Below are positions 1 through 6,646 of a stretch of 11,881 nucleotides of DNA, piece by piece. A model generated the notes under the pieces. That model was not told the DNA's origin. It made no database searches and saw nothing but the letters and a program-made list of their open reading frames with translations. The first letter of the stretch is position 1. Each line of letters starts with the position of its first letter. The DNA lies in the NCBI GenBank assembly GCA_027451455.1, contig DAIDJI010000089.1, forward strand, positions 1 to 11,881, given 5' to 3'. This DNA comes from Planctomycetales bacterium. GTDB taxonomy: Bacteria > Planctomycetota > Planctomycetia > Isosphaerales > Isosphaeraceae. A program made the position numbers and the translations under genes.

Positions 1-718
1 CGCCGGCTGGCGGGCTTATCGGTCCGATGGTGACCGGATCGAACCGGGCGATGTCGTGGCGCGGGTTGTTGGTCCGGTTCGGTCGCTGCTGGCGATGGAG
101 CGGCTGGCGCTGAACTTCCTGCAACGCCTCTCCGGGATCGCGTCCCTCACCGCCCGGTTCGCCGACGCGGTCTCCGGCACCCGCGCCGCGATCTACGACA
201 CCCGCAAAACGATTCCCGGCTGGCGGGCGCTCGAGAAGTACGCTGTTCGATGCGGGGGCGGTCGGAACCATCGGTCGGGGCTCTACGACGCCGTTCTGAT
301 CAAGGATAATCATCTCGCCTGGCTCCGCGAGGCCGCCGGGCCGGGCGGTGCCGATCCGATCGCGGTGGCCGTCGCGACGGCCCGGGCGCACGTCCCGAGC
401 GGGACGGTCGTCGAGGTTGAGGTCGACACGCTCGACCAGCTTGACGCGGCGCTCCGGTGCCGACCCGATATCGTCCTCGTGGATAACCTGGGCCCGGAGG
501 GAATGGCGGAGGCGGTCCGGCGCCGCGAGACGGTCGCGCCGGGCATTTTGCTGGAGGCTTCGGGCGGGATCACGATGGCGACGGTCGCCGCGATGGCGGC
601 GGCGGGCGTCGATCGGATCAGCGTCGGAGCGCTGACCCACTCGGCCCCAGCGCTCGATCTGGCGATGGACTTCGATCCCGCCGCGGTCGATGGTCCGATC
701 GTCGGCGAGGGAGGCTGA
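1..718 (+). CDS. nadC: Nicotinate-nucleotide pyrophosphorylase (carboxylating), 5'-truncated by window
   Basis: NadC (quinolinate phosphoribosyltransferase) joins quinolinate and PRPP to give nicotinate mononucleotide, CO2 and pyrophosphate in de novo NAD synthesis in the cytoplasm. The reading frame is open from base 2, and 238 residues are visible; family members are about 280-300 residues, so roughly 45-60 N-terminal residues lie outside the window. The GTG at 56 is internal, not the start. Family hallmarks appear in order: LNFLQRLSGIAS, DTRKT (nt 197-211), LEKYAVRCGGGRNHRSGL, IKDNH (nt 299-313), VEVEVD, DIVLVDN, LEASGG and ISVGALTHS. These cover the PRPP/quinolinate-binding residues of the alpha/beta-barrel, so the enzyme looks intact and active. 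The stop TGA lies 6 nt before birA, which implies co-transcription. Confidence 0.95.
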   Translation, partial: AGWRAYRSDGDRIEPGDVVARVVGPVRSLLAMERLALNFLQRLSGIASLTARFADAVSGTRAAIYDTRKTIPGWRALEKYAVRCGGGRNHRSGLYDAVLIKDNHLAWLREAAGPGGADPIAVAVATARAHVPSGTVVEVEVDTLDQLDAALRCRPDIVLVDNLGPEGMAEAVRRRETVAPGILLEASGGITMATVAAMAAAGVDRISVGALTHSAPALDLAMDFDPAAVDGPIVGEGG

Positions 719-724
719 TCGTCG

Positions 725-1792
725 ATGCCGGGACCGGATCCCTCGCGCGCCGCGATCGAGATCGGGCTGCTGGACCGGCTCCGGGCCGCGGGGGGAAATT
801 ACGTGGCGATCGACGAGCTGGCGGCGAGCCTGGTCTGGGAACCGGGACGCGTGCTGGCCGGGCTTGAGGCGATCTCGGCATTTGGGTTTGCGATTGAGCG
901 GCACCCTTACCGAGGCGCAGCGTATCGGGGGCCCTCGTCGCGCCTCTGCCCGGATCAGATTGAACACGGCCTGGGCACGATCCGGATCGGGCGGCGGATC
1001 GCGGTCTGGGACCGGGTCGCCAGCACGAACGACCTGGCCGCGGCGGCATCGGGCTCGGCGTCGAACGACGGTCTGGTGATCCTGGCCGAGGAGCAGGCGG
1101 CCGGTCGCGGCCGGCTCGGCCGGTCGTGGTCCGCGCCGCCGCGGTCCTCGATTTTGATGTCGGTTTTGCTCTTCCCGCCGCGATCGTCTCCGATCGGGGC
1201 GCCCGATCATGTCGCCTGGCTGACCGCCATGGCGGCGGTTGCGGTCGCCGAGGTTGTCGCCGATCGGATCGGCCGGGCCTCGGCGATCAAGTGGCCCAAC
1301 GACGTCCGCGTCGAGGGCCGGAAGATCGCCGGGATCCTGGTCGAACGGCCGGCAGCGGCCCTGGGATCGGCGGCCGTCCTGGGGATCGGGCTGAACGCGA
1401 ACCTCGAACGCGACGATTTCCCCGACGACCTCCAGGATCGCGCCACCTCGATCCAGATCGAGCGTTCCGGCGTGCCCGACGACCGATCCGAGATCGCCCA
1501 CGAATTGATCCGACGGCTTGATCGCTGGTACGAGGCCGTCGTTCGGGAAGGTCCCGATGTGCTCGTCCCCGCCTGGCGCGACCGGAGCGAGCACCTGGGC
1601 CGGATCGTCTGCGTCGAGACGCCGGTCGGAGCAAGGCTCGGTCGGCTCATCGACCTGGATTTCCGGAGCGGGCTCGTTCTCGAACCGGGCGACGGCTCGC
1701 CGGAAATCCATCTTGCGCCGGCCGAGGTCCTGGCGGTCGGGCCGGCTGAGGAGCGCACTGGCCTATGGACCTCCGACCCGTCTGGGGGCTAA
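725..1792 (+). CDS. birA: Biotin--[acetyl-CoA-carboxylase] ligase, bifunctional-type with N-terminal HTH
   Basis: BirA activates biotin with ATP to biotinyl-5'-AMP and transfers it to the lysine of the carboxyl-carrier protein (AccB) in the cytoplasm. The 355-residue protein has three parts. Residues about 11-80 form a winged-helix domain (IEIGLLDRL, then IDELAASLVWEPGRVLAGLE) typical of class II BirA, which can repress biotin genes. The catalytic core at about 88-275 shows STN (100-102), GRGRLGRSW (127-135, biotinyl-AMP loop), KWPNDV (189-194), GRKIAGIL (198-205) and GIGLNAN (220-226). A small C-terminal SH3-like domain spans about 285-340. All catalytic motifs are intact. The ATG at 725 sits 6 nt after the nadC stop. 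Biotin-operator repression by this protein is possible but not shown: no biotin synthesis genes are in view. Confidence 0.95.
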   Translation: MPGPDPSRAAIEIGLLDRLRAAGGNYVAIDELAASLVWEPGRVLAGLEAISAFGFAIERHPYRGAAYRGPSSRLCPDQIEHGLGTIRIGRRIAVWDRVASTNDLAAAASGSASNDGLVILAEEQAAGRGRLGRSWSAPPRSSILMSVLLFPPRSSPIGAPDHVAWLTAMAAVAVAEVVADRIGRASAIKWPNDVRVEGRKIAGILVERPAAALGSAAVLGIGLNANLERDDFPDDLQDRATSIQIERSGVPDDRSEIAHELIRRLDRWYEAVVREGPDVLVPAWRDRSEHLGRIVCVETPVGARLGRLIDLDFRSGLVLEPGDGSPEIHLAPAEVLAVGPAEERTGLWTSDPSGG

Positions 1793-1842
1793 CCTGGCTC
1801 TCAGGAGATCGGTCATCGGTCGCCGGATCGGAGGGCCTTCTC

Positions 1843-2613
1843 ATGGCGAGTTTGTCGAGGGGGCAGTGGCCCTGGATCGTCATCCTGATCGTCGCTAGCG
1901 CCGCGCCGGTCGTGCCTGGTTTCGGCGGGACCGGCGACCACGGCGGGCTCCCGGTCGACGCCTCGGACCTGCTCCTCGCGGCTTACTTCCGTGAGTTCCT
2001 CGACGAGCGCGACCTCGACGCCTTTCGCGATCGCGTCGACGCCCGATACAGCGAGGACGAGCTCTGCCGCCTCGCCAGGCAGGCCATCGGCGACGAGACG
2101 AGGCGAGCCGCCGTCGCGGCGCTCGGGATGCTCGGGACGTTCCGGAAGAGCAACCCCGTGCTCGGCCAGGCGCTCCGAGACCGGGATCCGATCGTTCGAC
2201 GGATGGCCGAGCAGGCGTGCTGGTCGCTTTGGTTCCGGGCCGATACGCCCGAGCACAACGAGGCGCTTCGCGAGGTGATCGCGACCGCCCGTCGCGGTGA
2301 ACTCGACCGCGCCGACCAGCTCGCGACCCGGCTCATCGAGGAGGCCCCCCACTTCGCCGAGGCTTATAACCAGCGCGCGATCATCGCGTTTGAGCAGGGG
2401 AAGCTCGAGGAGAGCGCCCGCGACTGCCAGCGTGTCCTCGAACGGAACCCCTACCATTTCGGGGCGCTCGGCGGACTCGCCCAGTGCCAGATGAGCCTCG
2501 ATCGTCCGGACGAGGCGTTGCAAACCCTCCAGCGAGCCGCCCGATTGCAGCCCTACAATCTGGGCATCAAGGACGGGATTCGACGCCTCGCGGCGAGGAT
2601 GGCGCTGGATTGA
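1843..2613 (+). CDS. Secreted or membrane-anchored HEAT/TPR-repeat protein
   Basis: A 256-residue protein of unknown specific role. Residues 1-28 look like a signal peptide or N-terminal anchor: SRGQ, then the hydrophobic WPWIVILIVASAAPVVPG. No lipobox Cys follows. Residues 85-130 resemble a HEAT-type helical pair (RRAAVAALGMLG, then RDRDPIVRRMAEQA). Residues 137-250 hold about three TPR-like units: HNEALREVIATARRGELDRA, FAEAYNQRAIIAFEQGKLEE and FGALGGLAQCQMSLDRPDEA. Such repeats normally mediate protein-protein contact, here probably outside the cytoplasmic membrane. An in-frame ATG at 1765 would overlap birA; the ATG at 1843 was preferred because it follows the purine-rich CGGAGGG and directly precedes the signal-like segment. 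The gene lies 50 nt behind birA and may share its transcript. It ends 9 nt from the convergent CbiA-like gene. Confidence 0.8.
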   Translation: MASLSRGQWPWIVILIVASAAPVVPGFGGTGDHGGLPVDASDLLLAAYFREFLDERDLDAFRDRVDARYSEDELCRLARQAIGDETRRAAVAALGMLGTFRKSNPVLGQALRDRDPIVRRMAEQACWSLWFRADTPEHNEALREVIATARRGELDRADQLATRLIEEAPHFAEAYNQRAIIAFEQGKLEESARDCQRVLERNPYHFGALGGLAQCQMSLDRPDEALQTLQRAARLQPYNLGIKDGIRRLAARMALD

Positions 2614-2622
2614 GGGGCGGTC

Positions 2623-4080
2623 TCAGGAATCGCGAGACTCGCGGTCGTCGCGATCGCGGGAGCGGCCACGGGCGCTGGGGCGCTTGAGCGAGGGCCGATG
2701 CGGGCCGGCAAAGGCCGAGACGACTTCCGGGAGAGCGCCCAGGTGCAGGTGGATCAGGCTCCCGACCGCGTGATGGTGGAAGAACCAGTCGCCCTCTTCG
2801 GTGAGCGTTCCAAAGCAGGCCGGGCACTCGAACCGCTCCAGCCCCGGGATCAGCCGCCATCGCTGGCTCCGGTAGCCGCGGACGACCGTCCCACGAGGGC
2901 CGAGCCAGGAGTCGTGCAGCAGCCGGCGCGAGACTGGGGCCGGCGGCAGAGCATCGGCGATGAACTCGGCGACGAACGGGAGGATGCCCGCGCCCCGGTA
3001 GAACCGGCCGTCGATCCGCATCCCGCGGCCGAGGTAGGCCGTCCCACCGCCTTCCGAGTAAATCCGACGCCCGAGGCAAACATGCTCCCCGAGCGCGGCG
3101 ATCATGCTGTGGTTTGCCGAGAGGACATCCACGTGCTGGTCCGGGACGCCGCAGCCGATCATCACCAGCCCGACCCCATCCGGAAGCGCCTCGTCGCGGA
3201 GCGGCGAGAATTCCACCAGGTCGGCGCCCAGGGCTTCGAGGGCCTCCAGAGTGTCGGGGAAATAGCCGCCGAAGGCCTCGTCCTGAGCGTAAGCGACCCG
3301 GAACGGCCGACGGCCCCGGCCGAGCCATCCGCAGTCGGGATCGGCGCCGGGGAACGGCCGGCTCCGCGCCAGCTCGTCGAGCGCCGGCAGGTCGCTGTAG
3401 GGCAAGAAGCCCCGCGCCAGGGCGGCGATCAGGTCGTCATTGAGCCGGGAGCCGGCCGGCTGGCGTTCCAGCGCCTCGCGGATTTCCGGCATCGCCTCGA
3501 CCGCTCCGACCACCGGCAGGCCGCTGGCCAGCTCCACCAGCCGGACCAGCCCCGAGAGCGTTCGCGAGGGGTCGGGGACCTCGTCGAGCAGGACCGCGTC
3601 GGCCCCGTCAGGGATCGCCGGCAGGTGGAAACTCTCCCCGTCGCATCCCCGGCACGAGACCACCGCCAGGATCGGCAGGTCGAGCGCCTCAGCCACCGGA
3701 CGAAGCTCGCCGGGATGCTCGCAGAGGGTTGTCGAGCACGCCAGAACCTGGCCAAACGTCCCCTCAACCACCGATAACTCAGCCGACGACCCCGATCGTG
3801 CCAGCAAACCCCGGCAAACCTCAGGCGGCATCAGCCAGGCGTCGAGGTGGCGGCCCGGCATTCCGGTCACCTGTCCGACGGCCTCCTTGGCGGTAAGGCA
3901 AGCCCGCGTGCGGAAATGCTGCACCCGCCACCCCCACCGGGTCAGCCCGGCCAGCATCGCCAGGCAAGCCACCGAAGGCTCGGGACCGATCGCAGAGGTC
4001 GCCAGGCCCACCCGAGGGAGCCGGTCATCTACGCCTTGCGGTCTCGCGGGTCGCGACACGGGCTCTCCTCCGGGACCCAC
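2623..4080 (-). CDS. CbiA/CobB-like cobyrinate a,c-diamide synthase homologue with degenerate active sites
   Basis: 485 residues, close to the length of CbiA (about 450-460). CbiA amidates cobyrinate using ATP (N-terminal dethiobiotin-synthetase-like domain) and glutamine (C-terminal type-3 class I amidotransferase domain). The architecture is kept: PGRHLDAWLM (75-84), VVEGTFG (104-110, the EGxMG site), RVAYAQDEAF (261-270), EFSPLRDEALP (290-300), RIYSEGGGTAYL (339-350), RGYRS (401-405) and SLIHLHL (441-447). Two activities look lost. The expected Gly-rich GKT P-loop near residue 28 reads ATSAIGPEPSV, and the amidotransferase Cys of the E-C-G-G motif is Gly344 (codon GGC, nt 3051-3049). CxxC pairs lie at C143/C146 and C419/C422, and a basic Arg/Asp-rich tail at 465-485. 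No cobalamin genes flank it. Start: GTG at 4080 with GGAGG 6 nt upstream. The fold assignment is strong; the function is unknown, and a true cobyrinate synthase is unlikely. Confidence 0.85.
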   Translation of the reverse strand: MGPGGEPVSRPARPQGVDDRLPRVGLATSAIGPEPSVACLAMLAGLTRWGWRVQHFRTRACLTAKEAVGQVTGMPGRHLDAWLMPPEVCRGLLARSGSSAELSVVEGTFGQVLACSTTLCEHPGELRPVAEALDLPILAVVSCRGCDGESFHLPAIPDGADAVLLDEVPDPSRTLSGLVRLVELASGLPVVGAVEAMPEIREALERQPAGSRLNDDLIAALARGFLPYSDLPALDELARSRPFPGADPDCGWLGRGRRPFRVAYAQDEAFGGYFPDTLEALEALGADLVEFSPLRDEALPDGVGLVMIGCGVPDQHVDVLSANHSMIAALGEHVCLGRRIYSEGGGTAYLGRGMRIDGRFYRGAGILPFVAEFIADALPPAPVSRRLLHDSWLGPRGTVVRGYRSQRWRLIPGLERFECPACFGTLTEEGDWFFHHHAVGSLIHLHLGALPEVVSAFAGPHRPSLKRPSARGRSRDRDDRESRDS

Positions 4081-4086
4081 GATCAG

Positions 4087-4091
4087 CCTCC
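4087..4091 (-). promoter_or_regulatory. Shine-Dalgarno site fixing the GTG start of the CbiA-like gene
   Basis: On the minus strand the sequence GGGGAGG precedes the GTG at 4080 with a 6-nt spacer (CTGATC) after GGAGG. This supports the GTG as the start; no ATG lies near it in that frame. Confidence 0.6.
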
Positions 4092-4353
4092 CCTTCGCCG
4101 GGGACCGATCGCGACTGCGGCGGACAGGGCCGAATGGCTGGGGATCGTCGGTTGTTCTTCAGGACACGGTCGACCACAAAAATGGTCTGAGATCGGTCCC
4201 GATTTACTGCACTCGTGGAAGCGGCCAGGCTCAGGCCCCCAGGCACTTGCCGACCCAGGCTCATGTCCCGACGAACAACGGACCATCAGTCTCCGGGTCG
4301 TTCTCGCCCGCGGGGGCCCCCCGGATAACCCTCCATCCCGAAAGGTCCGTGAA

Positions 4354-4371
4354 AAATGCATTCTTGCATTT
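4354..4371. repeat. Perfect 7-bp inverted repeat, operator-like
   Basis: AAATGCA, a 4-nt spacer TTCT, then TGCATTT. It is AT-rich inside GC-rich DNA and lies in a divergent promoter region, so it could be a repressor operator. It has no following T-run, so terminator function is unlikely. The role is unproven. Confidence 0.4.
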
Positions 4372-4606
4372 AGTGGCAGGGGGGATGCGGTACGAGAGGG
4401 GAACGGATTGGCCCAGCTTGATTGTTTTTCCTCATTCGGACACCAATCAGTGGCGACGTAGCAATGATAGGGGCATGCCGGATGAGGTCAAGGGTTTTCG
4501 GGAGGGAGCCGGGAGGTGATTCGGCTTGTCGGCAGGGAGGGTTCCCGATAGCCTACGCCCCGCGACGGGCCGGGACGGATTTCGATGGGTGGGGGGATTC
4601 CGCGCG

Positions 4607-6508
4607 ATGTTCAGGACGAACGGGCGGGGGATCGAGGCCAGACCTGGCGAGGGCGAGTGGATACTTCGCCTGGCGCTCGTTGCGATGCTGATGATCGTCT
4701 CGCGATCGGCGGCTGGCGAGTCGTCGAAGGGGCCGGCGCGGACGTCGGGGGCCTCGGATGGGACGGCCGAACCGCGGACCGAGGCGGAGGTCTCGGCGCT
4801 TCGGGCGGAGGTCGCTGGGCGGCTCCAGGCGATTGGGGCACCGGCGACGAGCCAGGCTCAGCCGGGTGGCTCGGGCGCCGGGGTGACGGCCTCTGCGGCC
4901 TTGCCGAAGGCGGCGGAGGCGGCCGGGTCGTCGGTCGACGCGAAGATCCGTGAACTGCTCCAGGAGCGTCTAAAGCTGCTCGAAGAGTATGGCAAGGAGC
5001 TGGCTGCATTCGAGAAGGCGAGCCATCCCGAGCCGAGTCCGGAGAAGCAGGCCGACGAGGCCCGGACCGAGTGGGCGCGGTTGCAAGCGCTTCTCCGTCA
5101 GGCGGGAGCGCATCCCGAGGTGCTGTTGCCGCAGGCGTTCCGGGACTCGGGGAAGCCGGCGGTGAGCGTTGAGATGAAGGAGGCGATCCAGGCCGCTGCC
5201 TCCGATCGAAAGGAGAGCCAGGCGAAGCTGGAGGCGATCCGGGCCGAGGCGGCGGAGGTCGAGGCCCGACAGAACGCCCACCGCGCCGAGCGCGACAAGC
5301 TTTTCCAGGCGGTCGCGGCGATGAAGGCCAGGGGATCGGAGCGGACCGAGTCGGCCGCTGAGTCGGCGCCGGCGCCCGGTTCGGCCTCGCCGACGGCAAC
5401 GGCCGCCCTGCAAAAGCTGGCGCACGAGCGGAAGGAAAACGCCGACTGGAAGGCGAGGCTGTCGGCCGCTCGGCTCCGGGCGGTCGAGGCTCAAATCGCG
5501 CTCGAAACACGGATGGCCGGTGTTCGCGAATGGATGATCCAGGTCGCCCAGGCGCAGGAGCAGGTGGCCTCCCGAACGCTGGCTCTCCTGCAATCGCGGT
5601 ACAGCGACGCCGCCGAGCAGCAGGAGCGCGCCCTGAAGGCCCGGGCCGCCGCCGAGGAAAAGGCCGCCCTTCGGGCCGACGACCCCCTGGAACGCTATCG
5701 AGCCCGCCGACGCGCCGAACTGCTGGACCTGGAAGCACAGGTCGTGAAGCACGAGCAGGCGCTGGCGACCTCGCCGAGCCCCTCGCTCCCCGAGCAGCTT
5801 GCCCTGGCCGATCGAGCTGGACACGACTTCGAGCGGGTCAAGCAACTGCTCGATGACGGGCGGGTCAGCCGGCTCGACGCGATCCGGCTCAATAATGACT
5901 TTCGCCGGATCGGCCCCGAGCGCGATCAACTGATGCGCAAGGAGATGGCGATCGCCGAGGCCCGACTTCAGTTTTACGAGGACTCCCTGACCAGCGTCGA
6001 GATCGAGCTCTTGCAGGACTCGTTGCACGACCGATTTGAGCTGGAATTGCTCAAGGAGAGCCTGCCGCCGTCGCGATGGGCCGAGGGGCAGGGGCTCCTG
6101 GATGACCTCGAGCGCGATCACCGGGGGCTGCTCGATCGCCATCGCAAGGTCCTCGAACGACTCTGCGACGAGACCGAGCGCACGCTTGACCAGGTGGCGC
6201 GTCGGCTCGCCATACTGGACGAGGAGTACGCGTTCATCCGGACGCACATCTTCTGGGTGCGTGACCGAGAGCCGATCGGCGTCTCCACACTCCGCCAGGC
6301 GATGCGCGAGGCGAAGCACCTGGCGCGAGCATTCGTCCGGCTGGCACGCGAGGCGACCACAACGCGGAGCTGGGGCCGGTCATCGCCCGAGTTCTTCGCC
6401 GCGGCGATTGCGGCGCTCGGGCTGCCGATCGGCCTCATTCGCGTTCGTCGGCTGGTTCGGGCTCGGCTCGGAAGGGAGATGGGCGTGCAAGGGAGTTCGA
6501 TTCGCTGA
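4607..6508 (+). CDS. MscK/KefA-type periplasmic coiled-coil half of a mechanosensitive channel (N-terminal part)
   Basis: 633 residues from the ATG at 4607. Residues about 19-37 (ILRLALVAMLMIVSRSAAG) form a signal peptide. Residues 55-115 are a Ser/Ala/Gly-rich linker. From about 110 to 540 the sequence is almost entirely charged heptad-like helix rich in Glu/Ala/Arg/Leu, matching the long periplasmic coiled coil of MscK/YjeP-type channels. The segment at 543-560 (FIRTHIFWVRDREPIGVS) matches the conserved region such proteins have just before the membrane. One membrane helix follows (about 593-613, SPEFFAAAIAALGLPIGLIR), then RVRRLVRARLGR, a positive-inside stop-transfer sequence. The frame then meets TGA, TAA and a third stop at 6557. 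The next gene resumes in the same frame with the remaining channel domains, so this looks like the front half of a split MscK. A TTG at 4526 is an alternative start (27 residues longer). It cannot form a pore alone. Confidence 0.8.
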   Translation: MFRTNGRGIEARPGEGEWILRLALVAMLMIVSRSAAGESSKGPARTSGASDGTAEPRTEAEVSALRAEVAGRLQAIGAPATSQAQPGGSGAGVTASAALPKAAEAAGSSVDAKIRELLQERLKLLEEYGKELAAFEKASHPEPSPEKQADEARTEWARLQALLRQAGAHPEVLLPQAFRDSGKPAVSVEMKEAIQAAASDRKESQAKLEAIRAEAAEVEARQNAHRAERDKLFQAVAAMKARGSERTESAAESAPAPGSASPTATAALQKLAHERKENADWKARLSAARLRAVEAQIALETRMAGVREWMIQVAQAQEQVASRTLALLQSRYSDAAEQQERALKARAAAEEKAALRADDPLERYRARRRAELLDLEAQVVKHEQALATSPSPSLPEQLALADRAGHDFERVKQLLDDGRVSRLDAIRLNNDFRRIGPERDQLMRKEMAIAEARLQFYEDSLTSVEIELLQDSLHDRFELELLKESLPPSRWAEGQGLLDDLERDHRGLLDRHRKVLERLCDETERTLDQVARRLAILDEEYAFIRTHIFWVRDREPIGVSTLRQAMREAKHLARAFVRLAREATTTRSWGRSSPEFFAAAIAALGLPIGLIRVRRLVRARLGREMGVQGSSIR

Positions 6509-6574
6509 TAAGTGTTAATTTTCTACCGATTAAAGATTATGATAACACAAAGATTTTAAAATAACGTTAAATGT
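6506..6574. other. AT-rich island separating the two channel halves
   Basis: By direct count, 15 of 69 bases are G or C (about 22%), against very GC-rich coding DNA on both sides. In the frame shared by the two channel genes it carries TGA (6506), TAA (6509) and TAA (6557). It contains short palindromes (ATTTTAAAAT at 6553-6562 and TAACGTTA at 6562-6569) and a promoter-like pair. No transposase, long terminal inverted repeats or clear target-site duplication could be seen. It may be a native promoter region or a small insertion that broke one long gene. Confidence 0.6.
6515..6543 (+). promoter_or_regulatory. Possible sigma-70-type promoter for the MscS-domain gene
   Basis: TTAATT (6515-6520), a 17-nt spacer, and TATGAT (6538-6543; five of six match TATAAT). 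Initiation would fall near 6550, about 97 nt before the ATG at 6647. The -35 matches only three of six bases, and any 22% GC stretch throws up such hits, so this is tentative. Confidence 0.35.
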
Positions 6575-6646
6575 CTGAAGGGATTGCATCTGCGATTTGA
6601 GGAGAGCTCGGCTCCGGTCGGGCGCGGGGCGAGGGGGCGGTGGGCG

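Larger units (their letters stand above)
4081..4606. other. Divergent intergenic region without a recognised gene
   Basis: About 525 bp between the divergent CbiA-like and MscK-like genes. Reading frames here (for example the minus frame 4083-4361 and a plus frame across 3847-4461) show no recognisable domain and are low-complexity Arg/Pro/Ser shadows. Visible elements are a 7-bp inverted repeat at 4354-4371 and a smaller one, GACCA/TGGTC, at 4172-4187 with a 6-nt A-rich loop. Composition becomes locally AT-richer around 4350-4375 and 4415-4475, as expected for control sequence. No convincing sigma-70 promoter pair was found on either strand. A TTG at 4526 extends the MscK-like frame but lacks a clear advantage over the ATG at 4607. 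Confidence 0.5.

Noticed and set aside
1765..1842. Earlier start for the HEAT/TPR protein
   Set aside because: It overlaps the end of birA and would put 26 non-hydrophobic residues before the signal-like segment; the ATG at 1843 has a better upstream purine stretch.
2623..4080. Annotation as a working cobyrinic acid a,c-diamide synthase
   Set aside because: The P-loop and the nucleophile Cys are missing and no other cobalamin genes are in view; only the fold is supported.
4083..4361. Minus-strand 92-codon frame upstream of the CbiA-like gene
   Set aside because: No recognisable domain, weak start context and Arg/Ser/Pro-rich shadow composition; the CbiA-like gene has its own well-placed ribosome-binding site.
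3847..4461. Plus-strand 204-codon frame over the CbiA-like 5' end and intergenic region
   Set aside because: Half of it is antisense to a clearly recognised gene, it has shadow-like composition, and no domain was recognised.
6506..6574. AT-rich island as an insertion sequence or MITE
   Set aside because: No long terminal inverted repeats, transposase or convincing target-site duplication could be seen; kept only as a composition anomaly.
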